A stretch of 36,130 nucleotides of DNA from Candidatus Parvarchaeota archaeon (GCA_023380615.1 JAMCRO010000032.1:1-36130), one strand, 5' to 3'; shown: positions 24,599-32,651, counted from the stretch's first letter. The notes: a model not told the origin generated them from the letters alone. Made by a program: numbers and translations.

Positions 24599-25237
24599 TT
24601 ACTTGACAAGCTGATCTAATGCATGCAATTTCTTATTAAGAAAGTCTATTCTGCTCTGCTTGTCTTCCAATATTTTACCAGATTCAATATGCGTAAGCAC
24701 TCCGCCATCATTCTTACACCTGAAGTCATTTTGAAGGGCCTCATTTACATCGTATCTTCTGTTGCAGATATCACAGACGTAAAAGTCTTCTGCCTTGTTT
24801 AATTCCATTGATTTTTTAGTCTGCTTTATTTCCTCTTCATACATCTCTCTTATTATGAACACGAGCTTTCCAGGATTGGCACTCCAAAAATAGGTATACC
24901 ATGCTTTGTTGTTCTTTCTCACCTTTCTATAGGAAACAAGATTTTTATTGTAAAGCCTATAAAGAAATTTTCTTATTGCATTTGCCTTTTCAAACTTAAG
25001 TTTTTTTGCGAGCAGGTTCTCCTCCATTTCCCCTTTGGAAATAAGAAACTCAAAAACCTCTAAGCCTTTTTCTCCTGCAACATCAACAACGTATTTTCTT
25101 GCTTCTTCCAGCCTCAAAAGCTTATTAGTATCAATTACTATCTTTTTTTCCCGCTTTACAACTGCCTTTTTTGTCTTTTTTATCTTAGCATTAGCCTTAA
25201 CTTTTTTCGCTTTATTCTTTGCTTTTTTCGTAGCCAT
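24599..25237 (-). CDS. tfe: transcription initiation factor TFE, alpha subunit
   Basis: A 212-residue homologue of the TFIIE-alpha N-terminal half, which stimulates promoter opening by RNA polymerase. A Lys-rich leader of about 38 residues precedes a winged-helix domain (EARKYVVDVAGEKGLEVFEFLISKGEMEENLLAKKLKFEKANAIRKFLYRLYNKNLVSYRKVRKNNKAWYTYFWSANP). A linker helix and a zinc ribbon (YVCDICNRRYDVNEALQNDFRCKNDGGVLTHIES) follow. The ribbon has the first CxxC, but the second pair reads CKND, so one cysteine is Asp and zinc binding may be altered. The basic N-terminal tail is longer than usual. Confidence 0.9.
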   Translation of the reverse strand: MATKKAKNKAKKVKANAKIKKTKKAVVKREKKIVIDTNKLLRLEEARKYVVDVAGEKGLEVFEFLISKGEMEENLLAKKLKFEKANAIRKFLYRLYNKNLVSYRKVRKNNKAWYTYFWSANPGKLVFIIREMYEEEIKQTKKSMELNKAEDFYVCDICNRRYDVNEALQNDFRCKNDGGVLTHIESGKILEDKQSRIDFLNKKLHALDQLVK

Positions 25238-25289
25238 TTTTATATATAGTAAATCGAAGATTTAACCTTTTCCATTCAATGATAAAATC

Positions 25290-26543
25290 TTATTTCAAAG
25301 ACGCAAATATTATCGAGCCTATCGGGCTCAAAAGAATCAAAAGCAGGATAAAAAGAAATGCAACTGTGTTCAGGATTGCAAGCGCTTTCTTCTCATTTTT
25401 AACAACATAACCCAAAGCATCGAAGAATATTTTACCGCCATCCACAAGATATGATAGTGGAAGTATGTTGACTATTGCAAGGCTGAAGGATATAACCCAC
25501 AACCACAGGAAAAGCCCGTCTATCCAGTAAAGAGATTGCGAAGGAAAAGAATTATTGGGAAAAGCAGTGACAGAAATTGGTTCTATTATAAATGCCGGCG
25601 GCTTTGCAAGCGAGAAAAACCCCCCTACCCCTATGTAACTGTGATATGTATTGTTTATCGATGAATTGTAGGTAGTTTTCATGGAGTAAACATTTCCGTT
25701 AGTCAACGTAAAATTAACGTACTGTCCAGGCGTGACATTGAGATCAGATAAAGCCTGCTGCTCCGAATAAAACTTGTGACCGTTTATTTCTGAAACGGTG
25801 GAATTTACCGGTAAAGAAACAAGGCTTGCAGGACTGTTATTTACAACAGTTGAGACATCAAGGTAATACGGCGAGTATGAAATTAAATTTGCTGAAACAA
25901 TGAAATGAGAAAGCAGAAGATAAGCTCCCAAAAATATAAAACCTAAAACGACATTTGTAAAAGCACCCGCGGCAAATATCCTCAGACGGTCTATTCTCTT
26001 TGCTTTTACTACTTTCTTTTCATCGGGCTCTACAAAAGCAAGGGGAAGAACTCCGAATAGGAAGCCAAACCCAGTAGATTTTATTTTTATGTTTTTTGAA
26101 AGAGCAACTACGCCGTGAGAAGCCTCATGCAAAGCAGCCAGGAATATTATGGCTATAAGTATGTAAAGTATGGGAACGCCTATTAAAACAGGTATCCCTC
26201 CTACAGATATAGAGACAGGAAACAGAGGTGCTACGGCAGGGAAGGTGGTAGTTGGGCTAGTTATCATAAGGTAAAGGTAAGGCAAGAAAAGGTAAAGCAC
26301 AAAGCCTATTCCTGCAAGCGCAACAAATACACCAATAGTTGAATATATATTTATGAGTCTTTTAAACCTTGCAAGCCTCTTCATCATTTTCAGCCCTATC
26401 TTTGTTTTGTAAAGAAACACTATTTTTCCTTCTACGTCAAACCTTTTTCTCTCTATGATTACAAATAACCCGAATATTACGAGTATTATGATTGTTAAAA
26501 GTAAATTATCTCCATTTGCTAAGAGCACACTTAAAACTGACAT
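25290..26543 (-). CDS. site-2-type M50 protease with PDZ-like insert
   Basis: A 417-residue polytopic protease. The zinc motif is HEASH (His139, Glu140, His143) in AALHEASHGVVALSKNIKIKSTGFG, and the third ligand region is NILPLSYLVDGGKIFFDALG near residue 370. Between them lies FAAGAFTNVVLGFIFLGAYLL and a PDZ-like external domain (YLDVSTVVNNSPASLVSLPVNSTVSEINGHKFYSEQQALSDLNVTPGQYVNFTLTNG). This is the architecture of archaeal S2P homologues, which cleave TM substrates during signalling or quality control. It is the second M50 enzyme in this window. It follows L40e by 7 nt, so the two are probably co-transcribed. Confidence 0.9.
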   Translation of the reverse strand: MSVLSVLLANGDNLLLTIIILVIFGLFVIIERKRFDVEGKIVFLYKTKIGLKMMKRLARFKRLINIYSTIGVFVALAGIGFVLYLFLPYLYLMITSPTTTFPAVAPLFPVSISVGGIPVLIGVPILYILIAIIFLAALHEASHGVVALSKNIKIKSTGFGFLFGVLPLAFVEPDEKKVVKAKRIDRLRIFAAGAFTNVVLGFIFLGAYLLLSHFIVSANLISYSPYYLDVSTVVNNSPASLVSLPVNSTVSEINGHKFYSEQQALSDLNVTPGQYVNFTLTNGNVYSMKTTYNSSINNTYHSYIGVGGFFSLAKPPAFIIEPISVTAFPNNSFPSQSLYWIDGLFLWLWVISFSLAIVNILPLSYLVDGGKIFFDALGYVVKNEKKALAILNTVAFLFILLLILLSPIGSIIFASLK

Positions 26544-26550
26544 TATATAC

Positions 26551-26739
26551 TTACACCTTTAACTTTCTTAACTCTTTGTGTTTAGGTCTTAATGCTGAAG
26601 AACCGCAGTTCCTGCACCTTACTTCATTCCTTCTAAGAACTTTTTGGCTGGAAACGCGTATCTTCGCATTGCAATTTCTGCATACGTACACGTTATAGAA
26701 CAGTCTATTATCAGCAACCGGATTTGATCTCTCTGCCAT
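26551..26739 (-). CDS. rpl40e: 50S ribosomal protein L40e
   Basis: A 62-residue basic protein with a C4 zinc finger: YVCRNCNAKIRV followed by EVRCRNCGSSALRPKHKELR. The two CxxC pairs, the NRLF segment and the LRPKHKE tail are typical of archaeal L40e. A palindromic TATA element (26762-26771) is centred about 27 nt upstream of its ATG, giving a leaderless mRNA. Confidence 0.93.
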   Translation of the reverse strand: MAERSNPVADNRLFYNVYVCRNCNAKIRVSSQKVLRRNEVRCRNCGSSALRPKHKELRKLKV

Positions 26740-26761
26740 AATCTTATAGGTTTCTATTTAC

Positions 26762-26771
26762 TTATATATAA
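26762..26771. promoter_or_regulatory. palindromic TATA box between rpl40e and the Rpp30-like gene
   Basis: TTATATATAA reads the same on both strands. Its centre is about 27 nt upstream of the rpl40e ATG and about 36 nt upstream of the plus-strand ATG at 26803. One box could serve both directions, with rpl40e leaderless and the opposite gene having a leader of roughly 10 nt. Confidence 0.5.
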
Positions 26772-26802
26772 AGTTTTATTTAGTGCAGAATTAGTATAGT
26801 TA

Positions 26803-27297
26803 ATGAAAATTGATGTCATAAGGAAAGATTCAAAAGAGATTGTAGAAAAACTGAAAGGCCTTGGCTTTGAGAGGGTATTTCTGCTTAAAGACCAGAGCAT
26901 AAAAGAGATTACAAAGGATGAAAACATCGAATTCAAAGCCTATCCCGGAAAAGACTATGATTTCGTTATAAGAAAGGGAAAAGCAGAGTTCATCTACGAT
27001 TTGGAAGTGAATGGCTTTCTTCTGAACAAAGGGCTGTGCAGCAAGTTAAAGGAAAACAAGATGACGGTTATATTCAGCTTTTCGGCGCTCGAAAAAAGCG
27101 AAAATATGTTCAAGGTTTACAAGAACTTACTGATAAACGGAAAGCTATGCAATGACTACGGGATAAACTGCTTGTATTCATCAGGCTCTGAAAGTACAAG
27201 CGATATAAAATCTTTTTTCCAGCTTTGTGCATTTGCAGAAGAATTTGGATACGATTATAAAAATCTAATTAAAAGCACGGAGTCAATTAAATTATAG
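26803..27297 (+). CDS. probable RNase P protein Rpp30 (Rnp3), short form
   Basis: A 164-residue protein. The C-terminal half (TVIFSFSALEKSENMFKVYKNLLINGKLCNDYGINCLYSSGSESTSDIKSFFQLCAFAEEFGYDYKNLIKST) follows the Rpp30 pattern: FS.S..L, a helix with N..L, a strand ending in SSG, then a helix with the acidic-basic S-D-I-K-S segment and a final gly-containing helix. The N-terminal half (DVIRKDSKEIVEKLKGLGFERVFLL) is compatible with the PHP/TIM-like fold. It is shorter than most archaeal Rpp30 proteins (about 200 residues or more). Rpp30 is a protein cofactor of the tRNA 5'-processing ribozyme. The call rests on pattern only. Confidence 0.55.
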   Translation: MKIDVIRKDSKEIVEKLKGLGFERVFLLKDQSIKEITKDENIEFKAYPGKDYDFVIRKGKAEFIYDLEVNGFLLNKGLCSKLKENKMTVIFSFSALEKSENMFKVYKNLLINGKLCNDYGINCLYSSGSESTSDIKSFFQLCAFAEEFGYDYKNLIKSTESIKL

Positions 27298-27300
27298 GAC

Positions 27301-27801
27301 ATGTCATCTTTTTCTGCTTATGAATATATAATTATTTTTGTGATTGTTCTAATAGCTGCAAGAAGGTTATATTCGGGGGTCAATGGCACAAAATTTAGCT
27401 TATTTAGAGTTTTTAGACTGCCCGTGCTCTATATAGCCTTAACTGTTATATTTATTTTAACATCTGCAGTAAATAAATTTTTTTACTATATGCTGACTGT
27501 TTCAATTGCATTGTTTTTTATTTTATTTGTAGTTGGTTTGGCTTACAGCAAAGACATGGAATTTTTTGAGAAAGGCGAAAAACTTTATTATAAAAGGAAA
27601 CCGTATATAATGATAATTTGGATGGTAACTTTTCTTGTTCGTGTTGTTCTGGAAATAGAAGCAAGTAACCTAATATATGCAATATACACCGTAAATGTTC
27701 TAATGGCTTTGTCAACTGGATTAATAACCGGAGAGGCTATAAACACTTACAAATCACATAAAAATTACATCGAACGTGTAAAAAATCCTAAGACAATGTA
27801 A
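27301..27801 (+). CDS. membrane protein, possibly CcdC-like (DUF1453)
   Basis: A 166-residue protein with about four or five TM helices: YIIIFVIVLIAARRLY; FRLPVLYIALTVIFILTSAV; YYMLTVSIALFFILFVVGLAYS; IMIIWMVTFLVRVVLEI; NLIYAIYTVNVLMALSTGLITG. The pattern RRLYSGVNGTKFSLFRVFRLPVLY, a central GEKLYYKRKP strand pair and IIWMVTFLVRVVLE resembles DUF1453/CcdC proteins, but the match is from memory. It starts 3 nt after the Rpp30-like stop codon, so they form an operon. Confidence 0.6.
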   Translation: MSSFSAYEYIIIFVIVLIAARRLYSGVNGTKFSLFRVFRLPVLYIALTVIFILTSAVNKFFYYMLTVSIALFFILFVVGLAYSKDMEFFEKGEKLYYKRKPYIMIIWMVTFLVRVVLEIEASNLIYAIYTVNVLMALSTGLITGEAINTYKSHKNYIERVKNPKTM

Positions 27802-27852
27802 TAACGCCTCGAAATTTGCTTCTAAATAAAAATTAAGGCCTGCAATTATAAA

Positions 27853-27925
27853 TGGGCCCGAAGGGATTCGAACCCTTGGTCTTCTGCACGTCAAGCAGAC
27901 GTCATAACCGCTGGACCACGGGCCC
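27853..27925 (-). tRNA. tRNA-Val (GAC)
   Basis: Acceptor GGGCCCG pairs with CGGGCCC, discriminator is A, the T arm is AAGGG-TTCGAAT-CCCTT, and the anticodon stem TCTGC/GCAGA closes loop TTGACGT, giving anticodon GAC (Val). No intron, no encoded CCA. Confidence 0.96.
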
Positions 27926-27946
27926 ATAATTACTAACAACTGCAGA

Positions 27947-27960
27947 TAAAATATAAAAGC
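27947..27960 (-). promoter_or_regulatory. TATA box of tRNA-Val
   Basis: On the minus strand GCTTTTATATTTTA is centred about 27 nt upstream of the tRNA-Val 5' end, so transcription would start very near the mature end. The plus-strand serS promoter (around 27980-27989) lies next to it in the same 82-bp divergent gap. Confidence 0.55.
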
Positions 27961-28007
27961 TTATTCAAAATAAAAAAGCTTTTATTGATAAATTATAATA
28001 TTTCCAT

Positions 28008-29300
28008 ATGAATTACGATTTGAACTATGTAAAAGATCACAGAGATGAACTTTTGTCCTCTATAAAGAAGAGATTTTTAACGCCTCCGATAGAAAACCCC
28101 GTTGACAGGTTAATTGAATTAAATGAGCTTATAAAAAAGACGAGAAGCAGCGTAGATGAACTAAGGCACAAAAGAAACACAATAAGCAGGGAATTCGCCG
28201 AAAACAAGGGGAATGTAGAAGAAAAGGAAGATGATAGGAAAAACGTAAGAGAAATAATGCAGCAGATAAAAACGATGGAGGATGAGATAGCAAAATACGA
28301 AGAAGAAGCAAAAAATCTTTTTTTATGGCTGCCCAATGTAGTAAACTCCGATGCTCCGGAGGGGAAGGATGACAACGACAATGTTGAAATAAGAAAATTC
28401 GGAGAAATCAAAAAAAGAGACTTTGCAACTAAAAGCCACATTGACATAGGGCAGGAAAGAAAACTTTTGGACGTTGAGAAAGCTGCAAAGATTGCGGGAA
28501 GCAGGTTTGTATTCATAAGGGGAAAACTAGTACAGTTAGAGCTCGCATTAGAAATGTACTCTATCCAAAAAATAGCCTCAAAGGGTTATACACCCATTAT
28601 ACCCCCTTTTATGATAAGAAGAGATATCTACAGCGGAATAGCGCACATGGCAACATTTGAAGATGCTCTTTATAAGGTTACAGGCGTAGAAGAGGAAGGC
28701 GATGAGGAACGTTTCCTTATCTCTACAACCGAGCACCCTATGATAGCACAGTATTCGAATGAAGTAATACCCGAAGAAGAACTGCCTATAAAAATGGTAG
28801 GAATAAGTCCTGCTTTCAGAAAAGAAGCGGGAGCACATGGAAAGGACACAAAAGGAATATTTAGGCTGCACCAGTTTGACCAGACTGAACAGATAGTGTT
28901 GTGTAAACCTGAAGACGCAAGCCGCTTCCATGAAGAGATGCTCGGCAATATCGAAGAGATATGGAAAGAGCTTAACATACCATATAGGGTAGTAAGCTGC
29001 TCTACCGGTGATATGGGTGTTAGGGATGTAAAGCAGTATGATATAGAGGCTTATCTTTACTCGCAGGAAAAATACAGAGAGGTAGGCTCATTTGACAATA
29101 CCACTGACTGGATATCCAGGAGATTAAACATAAAATATGTGGATAAAAAGGGAAATAAGGATTATGTTTATACTTTGGACGGAACCGGATTACCGATGCA
29201 AAGAGCAATGATAGCTATAATTGATACTTACCAGCAGAAAGACGGAACGATAATTGTTCCAGACGTGCTTAGGAAATACACTGGTTTCAGCGAAATTTAG
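28008..29300 (+). CDS. serS: seryl-tRNA synthetase
   Basis: A 430-residue class II synthetase that charges tRNA-Ser. The N-terminal long antiparallel coiled coil spans residues about 25-110 (IELNELIKKTRSSVDELRHKRNTISREFAENKG). Catalytic motif 2 is ISPAFRKEAGAHGKDTKGIFRLHQFDQTEQIVLC, and motif 3 is YTLDGTGLPMQRAMIAIIDTYQ, with RKYTGFSEI at the end. This is the ordinary (bacterial/eukaryotic and most archaeal) SerRS, not the rare methanogen type. TATA-like AGCTTTTATTG about 24 nt upstream suggests leaderless transcription. It ends in tandem stops, TAG TAA. Confidence 0.96.
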   Translation: MNYDLNYVKDHRDELLSSIKKRFLTPPIENPVDRLIELNELIKKTRSSVDELRHKRNTISREFAENKGNVEEKEDDRKNVREIMQQIKTMEDEIAKYEEEAKNLFLWLPNVVNSDAPEGKDDNDNVEIRKFGEIKKRDFATKSHIDIGQERKLLDVEKAAKIAGSRFVFIRGKLVQLELALEMYSIQKIASKGYTPIIPPFMIRRDIYSGIAHMATFEDALYKVTGVEEEGDEERFLISTTEHPMIAQYSNEVIPEEELPIKMVGISPAFRKEAGAHGKDTKGIFRLHQFDQTEQIVLCKPEDASRFHEEMLGNIEEIWKELNIPYRVVSCSTGDMGVRDVKQYDIEAYLYSQEKYREVGSFDNTTDWISRRLNIKYVDKKGNKDYVYTLDGTGLPMQRAMIAIIDTYQQKDGTIIVPDVLRKYTGFSEI

Positions 29301-29321
29301 TAATACTATAGTAATACTCAC

Positions 29322-29365
29322 CTTTAATTTATAAAAGGAAAAATCCATTTATTAGTAAGGGGGGT
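29322..29365 (+). promoter_or_regulatory. TATA box and strong Shine-Dalgarno of the metallophosphoesterase gene
   Basis: TTTAATTTATAAAAG (about 29322-29336) is a good TATA candidate, followed by AAGGGGGGT (29357-29365) seven nt before the ATG at 29373. The G-rich element can pair with the 16S anti-SD using one G-U pair. The gene therefore has a real 5' leader, unlike most of its neighbours, which look leaderless. Confidence 0.6.
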
Positions 29366-29372
29366 AATTATT

Positions 29373-29900
29373 ATGGGAAATAAAATGCTTGAGGAAATAA
29401 TAAAACCAAATGATGCTTCTGATTCGAAATTAAGGCTTCTTGTCATGTCCGAATTGGAGCTTGCAACTAAATTAAGCAGCAAAGACGTGTTAAACAATCT
29501 TGGCCAGCTGATAAAGAACTACGACGGAAAAATCGATGGGATAGTAATAAACGGGGGATTGGCATACATACCTGACAAATACAGCAGATTAAGAGGAGAG
29601 CGGCTGGACTTAGTTGAAGACAGATTAAAGGAAAAATACGGGGAGGATGTATACAACGAAATAAAACGCGGCAAAAGTGACTCCGATTCAATTGATGATT
29701 TAACAGAGGCTGCAAGGCTTGCAAAGATACAGATGAAAAGCATAGCGTATGAGGCAAGGAAAAAGGACATACCTTTATACTACATTTACGGCGTTACCGA
29801 TTACAAAAACGTGAAGATGATAATAGAAGCACTGGAAAGACTGAGCAGGAGAAACAACAAGGAAGAAGAAAAGATAAGCCTCTATATCATACTGCTTTAG
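29373..29900 (+). CDS. metallophosphoesterase, N-terminal part, ends at in-frame amber
   Basis: A 175-codon ORF whose sequence is the start of a degenerate metallophosphoesterase domain: LRLLVMSELEL (first strand, usual D-x-H lost), IDGIVINGGLAYIPDKYS and KDIPLYYIYGVTDYKN. It stops at TAG (29898-29900), but the same frame stays open across the next codons (QNKPENKTPDEIERI) into the ORF at 29946, where the rest of this domain appears to lie (LSDIYITGRGSATEFTALDY, PVLILNQGPLMDIDRQ). So it is most likely one 726-codon gene interrupted by a stop, rather than two genes. Other genes here use TAG as a normal stop. The start is supported by a strong SD. Confidence 0.7.
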   Translation: MGNKMLEEIIKPNDASDSKLRLLVMSELELATKLSSKDVLNNLGQLIKNYDGKIDGIVINGGLAYIPDKYSRLRGERLDLVEDRLKEKYGEDVYNEIKRGKSDSDSIDDLTEAARLAKIQMKSIAYEARKKDIPLYYIYGVTDYKNVKMIIEALERLSRRNNKEEEKISLYIILL

Positions 29901-29945
29901 CAGAATAAACCTGAAAACAAAACACCGGATGAGATAGAAAGAATA

Positions 29946-31553
29946 ATGTCAATAATACCCGACAGCTATAAATTCAAGGCTTCGCAGTGGAAGACCTCTG
30001 ACAAGAAAGGAATAAAGGACAAAGCAAATGACATTTACCTGCACCTAATCAACATGGTACTTAATGAGGGTAAAAACGAAGACAACATAAAGGTTTACAA
30101 AAGATTCGAAAATTTCTTGGGAGAAAAGGAAGACAACAATCCTGATGCAGAGATACTGATAAACGGTTTCAAAGTAAAAGTTTTCCACGCAATAAATGCG
30201 CTTACTGCGGGATTAAACGAAGGAAAACCAAGTGACAAAAATATAAACATGATAGTAGACTACGCCAACCTTGATGCACAGTATGGAAGACTTTCAGACA
30301 TTTACATAACAGGCAGGGGATCAGCTACTGAATTCACTGCTTTAGATTATCAAAGCAGAAAAGACCCCGTACTGATATTAAACCAAGGACCGTTAATGGA
30401 CATAGACAGGCAGTTCAAACTAAGGGCAAGCCTTAACAAAACTGATGTAGCGAAAAGACTGTCACAGTTTGAAGACAGCGGAATATCATTATTATCTGTT
30501 TACAACGACAAAAGCGTTGAAATAGAGCATATTGACATAGGTGGAATTAAAAAAGGCATAAACCCATACAAAATAAACAAAGAAAAGACAAAAGGGTCCT
30601 TGTATGAGATGGTTCAGATATCCGACTGGCATGTCGGAAATGCCGCATCGGATTATGAAGCAATGGAAAAAGTCCCGGAGATAATAAATAAGAGCCAAGT
30701 GCCTAAAGACAAAAGAATTCTATTTATAGGCGGGGATATGGTAGATGGTGGAAATGATAAGGCACAGAGAACCAAGATGTCTCTGCCCAGAGCCCCCAGC
30801 CCAGAAGAATTCCTAGGAAAACTTGAAGACATACTAAATGATAATGACAAGGAAAGAGCAAAAGGCAACTTCATGTCGGAATTGCATAAGGTAGTTTATG
30901 GCAACTCGGATATTGACCTAGGCCAGCAGGAAAAGAGACTTGATAAATATCTTAGACCATTGGGGCCTTTGTTTGAAAAGGCCTATGTTGTTGGGGGAAA
31001 CCACTTTGAAAGAGCTACCGGGAACGGAAGCGAAGGCAGAATGATAGGACCAAAGCTTGAAAACAACGGGACTAAAGAGGTAGTTTACGTAGATGATTAC
31101 CTTTTGAGGGGAGAAACGCCTTATCTTGACAGTTATGGACTATTACAATTACACAGCGCAGGTTATAGGGGAGGAGTAGACGCAAGAACTTCTCTTATGA
31201 ACACAGTAAAGAACACTGGAAAGGACTTAGTAGATATAGCAATGGCAGGAGACTGCCATGAGCCAGGCATAAAATTTGCATTGAAAAAGAAGGACGAAGA
31301 ATGGAAAACAATGGCTGCGATTACGGTTCCTGCTCTGGAGAACGAAACATACTTTGAGAGTTATATAATACACAAGCCGAATTACACAAAAGGAATAAGC
31401 GAACTCTACATACCTACTGATACAACTGTAGGAACTTCATACTTAAAGTACAGGCTTATACCTTTGCAAGGCATAAGAACTACTATGCAAGCAGAGGGTG
31501 GATCTAGATACGATCGTTTGCTTGACAATCTGCTTAAAAAGTTCACTAACTGA
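29946..31553 (+). CDS. metallophosphoesterase, C-terminal part with intact active site
   Basis: A 535-residue ORF in the same frame as 29373-29900; open sequence extends back to codon 29901. Residues 1-200 complete a first, degenerate phosphoesterase-like domain. The second domain has the full calcineurin-like metal set: QISDWHVGN (D-x-H), FIGGDMVDGGND (GD), VVGGNHFERATGN (GNH), and later LQLHSAGYRGG and MAGDCHEPGIKF (the GD-x-H motif). It should be an active phosphodiesterase or nuclease, with substrate unknown. If the amber is a true stop, translation would have to begin at ATG 29946, for which no good SD is seen, only a weak GATGAGA. The gene precedes a DHH phosphoesterase, perhaps in one operon. 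Confidence 0.8.
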   Translation: MSIIPDSYKFKASQWKTSDKKGIKDKANDIYLHLINMVLNEGKNEDNIKVYKRFENFLGEKEDNNPDAEILINGFKVKVFHAINALTAGLNEGKPSDKNINMIVDYANLDAQYGRLSDIYITGRGSATEFTALDYQSRKDPVLILNQGPLMDIDRQFKLRASLNKTDVAKRLSQFEDSGISLLSVYNDKSVEIEHIDIGGIKKGINPYKINKEKTKGSLYEMVQISDWHVGNAASDYEAMEKVPEIINKSQVPKDKRILFIGGDMVDGGNDKAQRTKMSLPRAPSPEEFLGKLEDILNDNDKERAKGNFMSELHKVVYGNSDIDLGQQEKRLDKYLRPLGPLFEKAYVVGGNHFERATGNGSEGRMIGPKLENNGTKEVVYVDDYLLRGETPYLDSYGLLQLHSAGYRGGVDARTSLMNTVKNTGKDLVDIAMAGDCHEPGIKFALKKKDEEWKTMAAITVPALENETYFESYIIHKPNYTKGISELYIPTDTTVGTSYLKYRLIPLQGIRTTMQAEGGSRYDRLLDNLLKKFTN

Positions 31554-31592
31554 ATGCAGCAGATATTAGTATTATAATATATAGATATTCTT

Positions 31593-32651
31593 ATGGATGA
31601 AGCTAAGAAAGAGGAAAGCATAAAGAGCGTAAGGGATTTTGTATCGAAAAACAATGATTTTACTGTTTTTTACCATCTTGATACGGATGGAATAGTAAGC
31701 GCAACGCTGCTTACCGCCGCTCTTAAAAAGATCAACAAAGGGGTTTACTATTACAGGCCTACAAACTACGAAGACTACAAGAACTTAGACATGCAGGAAT
31801 ACAGCAAGAACATAATAGTCTGTGACATGCAGATAAGGGAAGACCAGCTGCCATTGTTCAAGGACAAGAACCTTTGTATAATAGATCACCATCAGGCAAT
31901 AAATGCAGATTTGCTGGCTTACGCAAATCCAAAGATCTGGGGTGACAATACATACACCCCTTGTTCATTGCTGGTCTACAGAATATTCGAGCAGGAGATA
32001 AATGAACTTGACTGGGCCTCTGCAATAGGCCTTGTTGGAGATTCCGGTGGAAAAGAAAATTCCGATTTTGTGAAAAAAACTGCGGAAAAATACGGAATAA
32101 AAATAGGGAAGGATGATTTCATGTATGATAATGACTTTGGAAAGGCCGCCGAAATGATAGGATCAATGACCACCTTGTACAACAGAGAAGGTGCGGATGA
32201 AGCCCTGGGAATACTAATTAGCAGCAAGTCTATTGCTGATGTCCTAAGCAACCAAAAACTTGTTTTTGCGGACAAAAAAGTAAGAGAAGAACTTGAAAAA
32301 CTGAAAAAAGACTTCAGTGAAAACGTCCAGAAACATGGAAAGATATACTTTTATGAACTGGACCAGAAAAAGAAAAGGTATTCCTCTACGCTTGTTACGG
32401 AGCTAAGCTTTGATAAAGAGTATTACGGTAACGTTCTTGTGTTCATGACAAAGATAAACGCAAGGACTATGAGACTGAACTTAAGGGCAAACGGGGTAGA
32501 GATAAAACTGCCTGTAATGCTTAACAACATATTCAAAAAGATGAAGGGGGAAGGAGGAGGGCACGATAAAGCATCGGGCGGCTCCATAGATTATAAAGAC
32601 AAGGAAAAATTCAAGGAACTTTTCTTGGAAGAAGCAAGCGATATAAAATGA
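31593..32651 (+). CDS. DHH-family phosphoesterase (RecJ/NrnA-like)
   Basis: A 352-residue protein. The DHH domain has VFYHLDTDGIVSATLLTAAL (motif I), IIVCDMQI (motif II), CIIDHHQAI (motif III, DHH) and GLVGDSGG (motif IV). The C-terminal DHHA1 domain ends with GEGGGHDKASGGSI. These Mn-dependent enzymes are single-strand exonucleases or oligonucleotide (nanoRNA) and cyclic-dinucleotide phosphodiesterases; archaeal RecJ-like members also bind GINS. The length and lack of an extra OB domain fit a short archaeal form. It lies 39 nt after the metallophosphoesterase, and its stop abuts the aEF-1-beta stop with no gap. Confidence 0.9.
   Translation: MDEAKKEESIKSVRDFVSKNNDFTVFYHLDTDGIVSATLLTAALKKINKGVYYYRPTNYEDYKNLDMQEYSKNIIVCDMQIREDQLPLFKDKNLCIIDHHQAINADLLAYANPKIWGDNTYTPCSLLVYRIFEQEINELDWASAIGLVGDSGGKENSDFVKKTAEKYGIKIGKDDFMYDNDFGKAAEMIGSMTTLYNREGADEALGILISSKSIADVLSNQKLVFADKKVREELEKLKKDFSENVQKHGKIYFYELDQKKKRYSSTLVTELSFDKEYYGNVLVFMTKINARTMRLNLRANGVEIKLPVMLNNIFKKMKGEGGGHDKASGGSIDYKDKEKFKELFLEEASDIK

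Noticed and set aside
26803-27801. Rpp30-like and CcdC-like ORFs as one gene with an internal TAG
   Set aside because: They share a frame, but the first protein ends at a natural domain end and the second begins with its own ATG and TM helix. They are two genes with a 3-nt gap.
28037-29208. Several minus-strand ORFs across serS (60-159 codons)
   Set aside because: Ser/Phe/Leu-rich shadows of the Lys/Glu-rich coding strand, without promoter or family similarity.
29898-29900. Pyrrolysine at the amber codon
   Set aside because: No pyl gene is visible in the window, and TAG serves as the normal stop of serS and the Rpp30-like gene.
29870-29950. A second BHB intron removing the amber codon in the metallophosphoesterase
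   Set aside because: I tried contiguous 4+4 nt windows upstream against 4-nt/3-nt-bulge/4-nt arrangements downstream. The downstream strand is purine-rich and no window gave both helices, so splicing is not supported.
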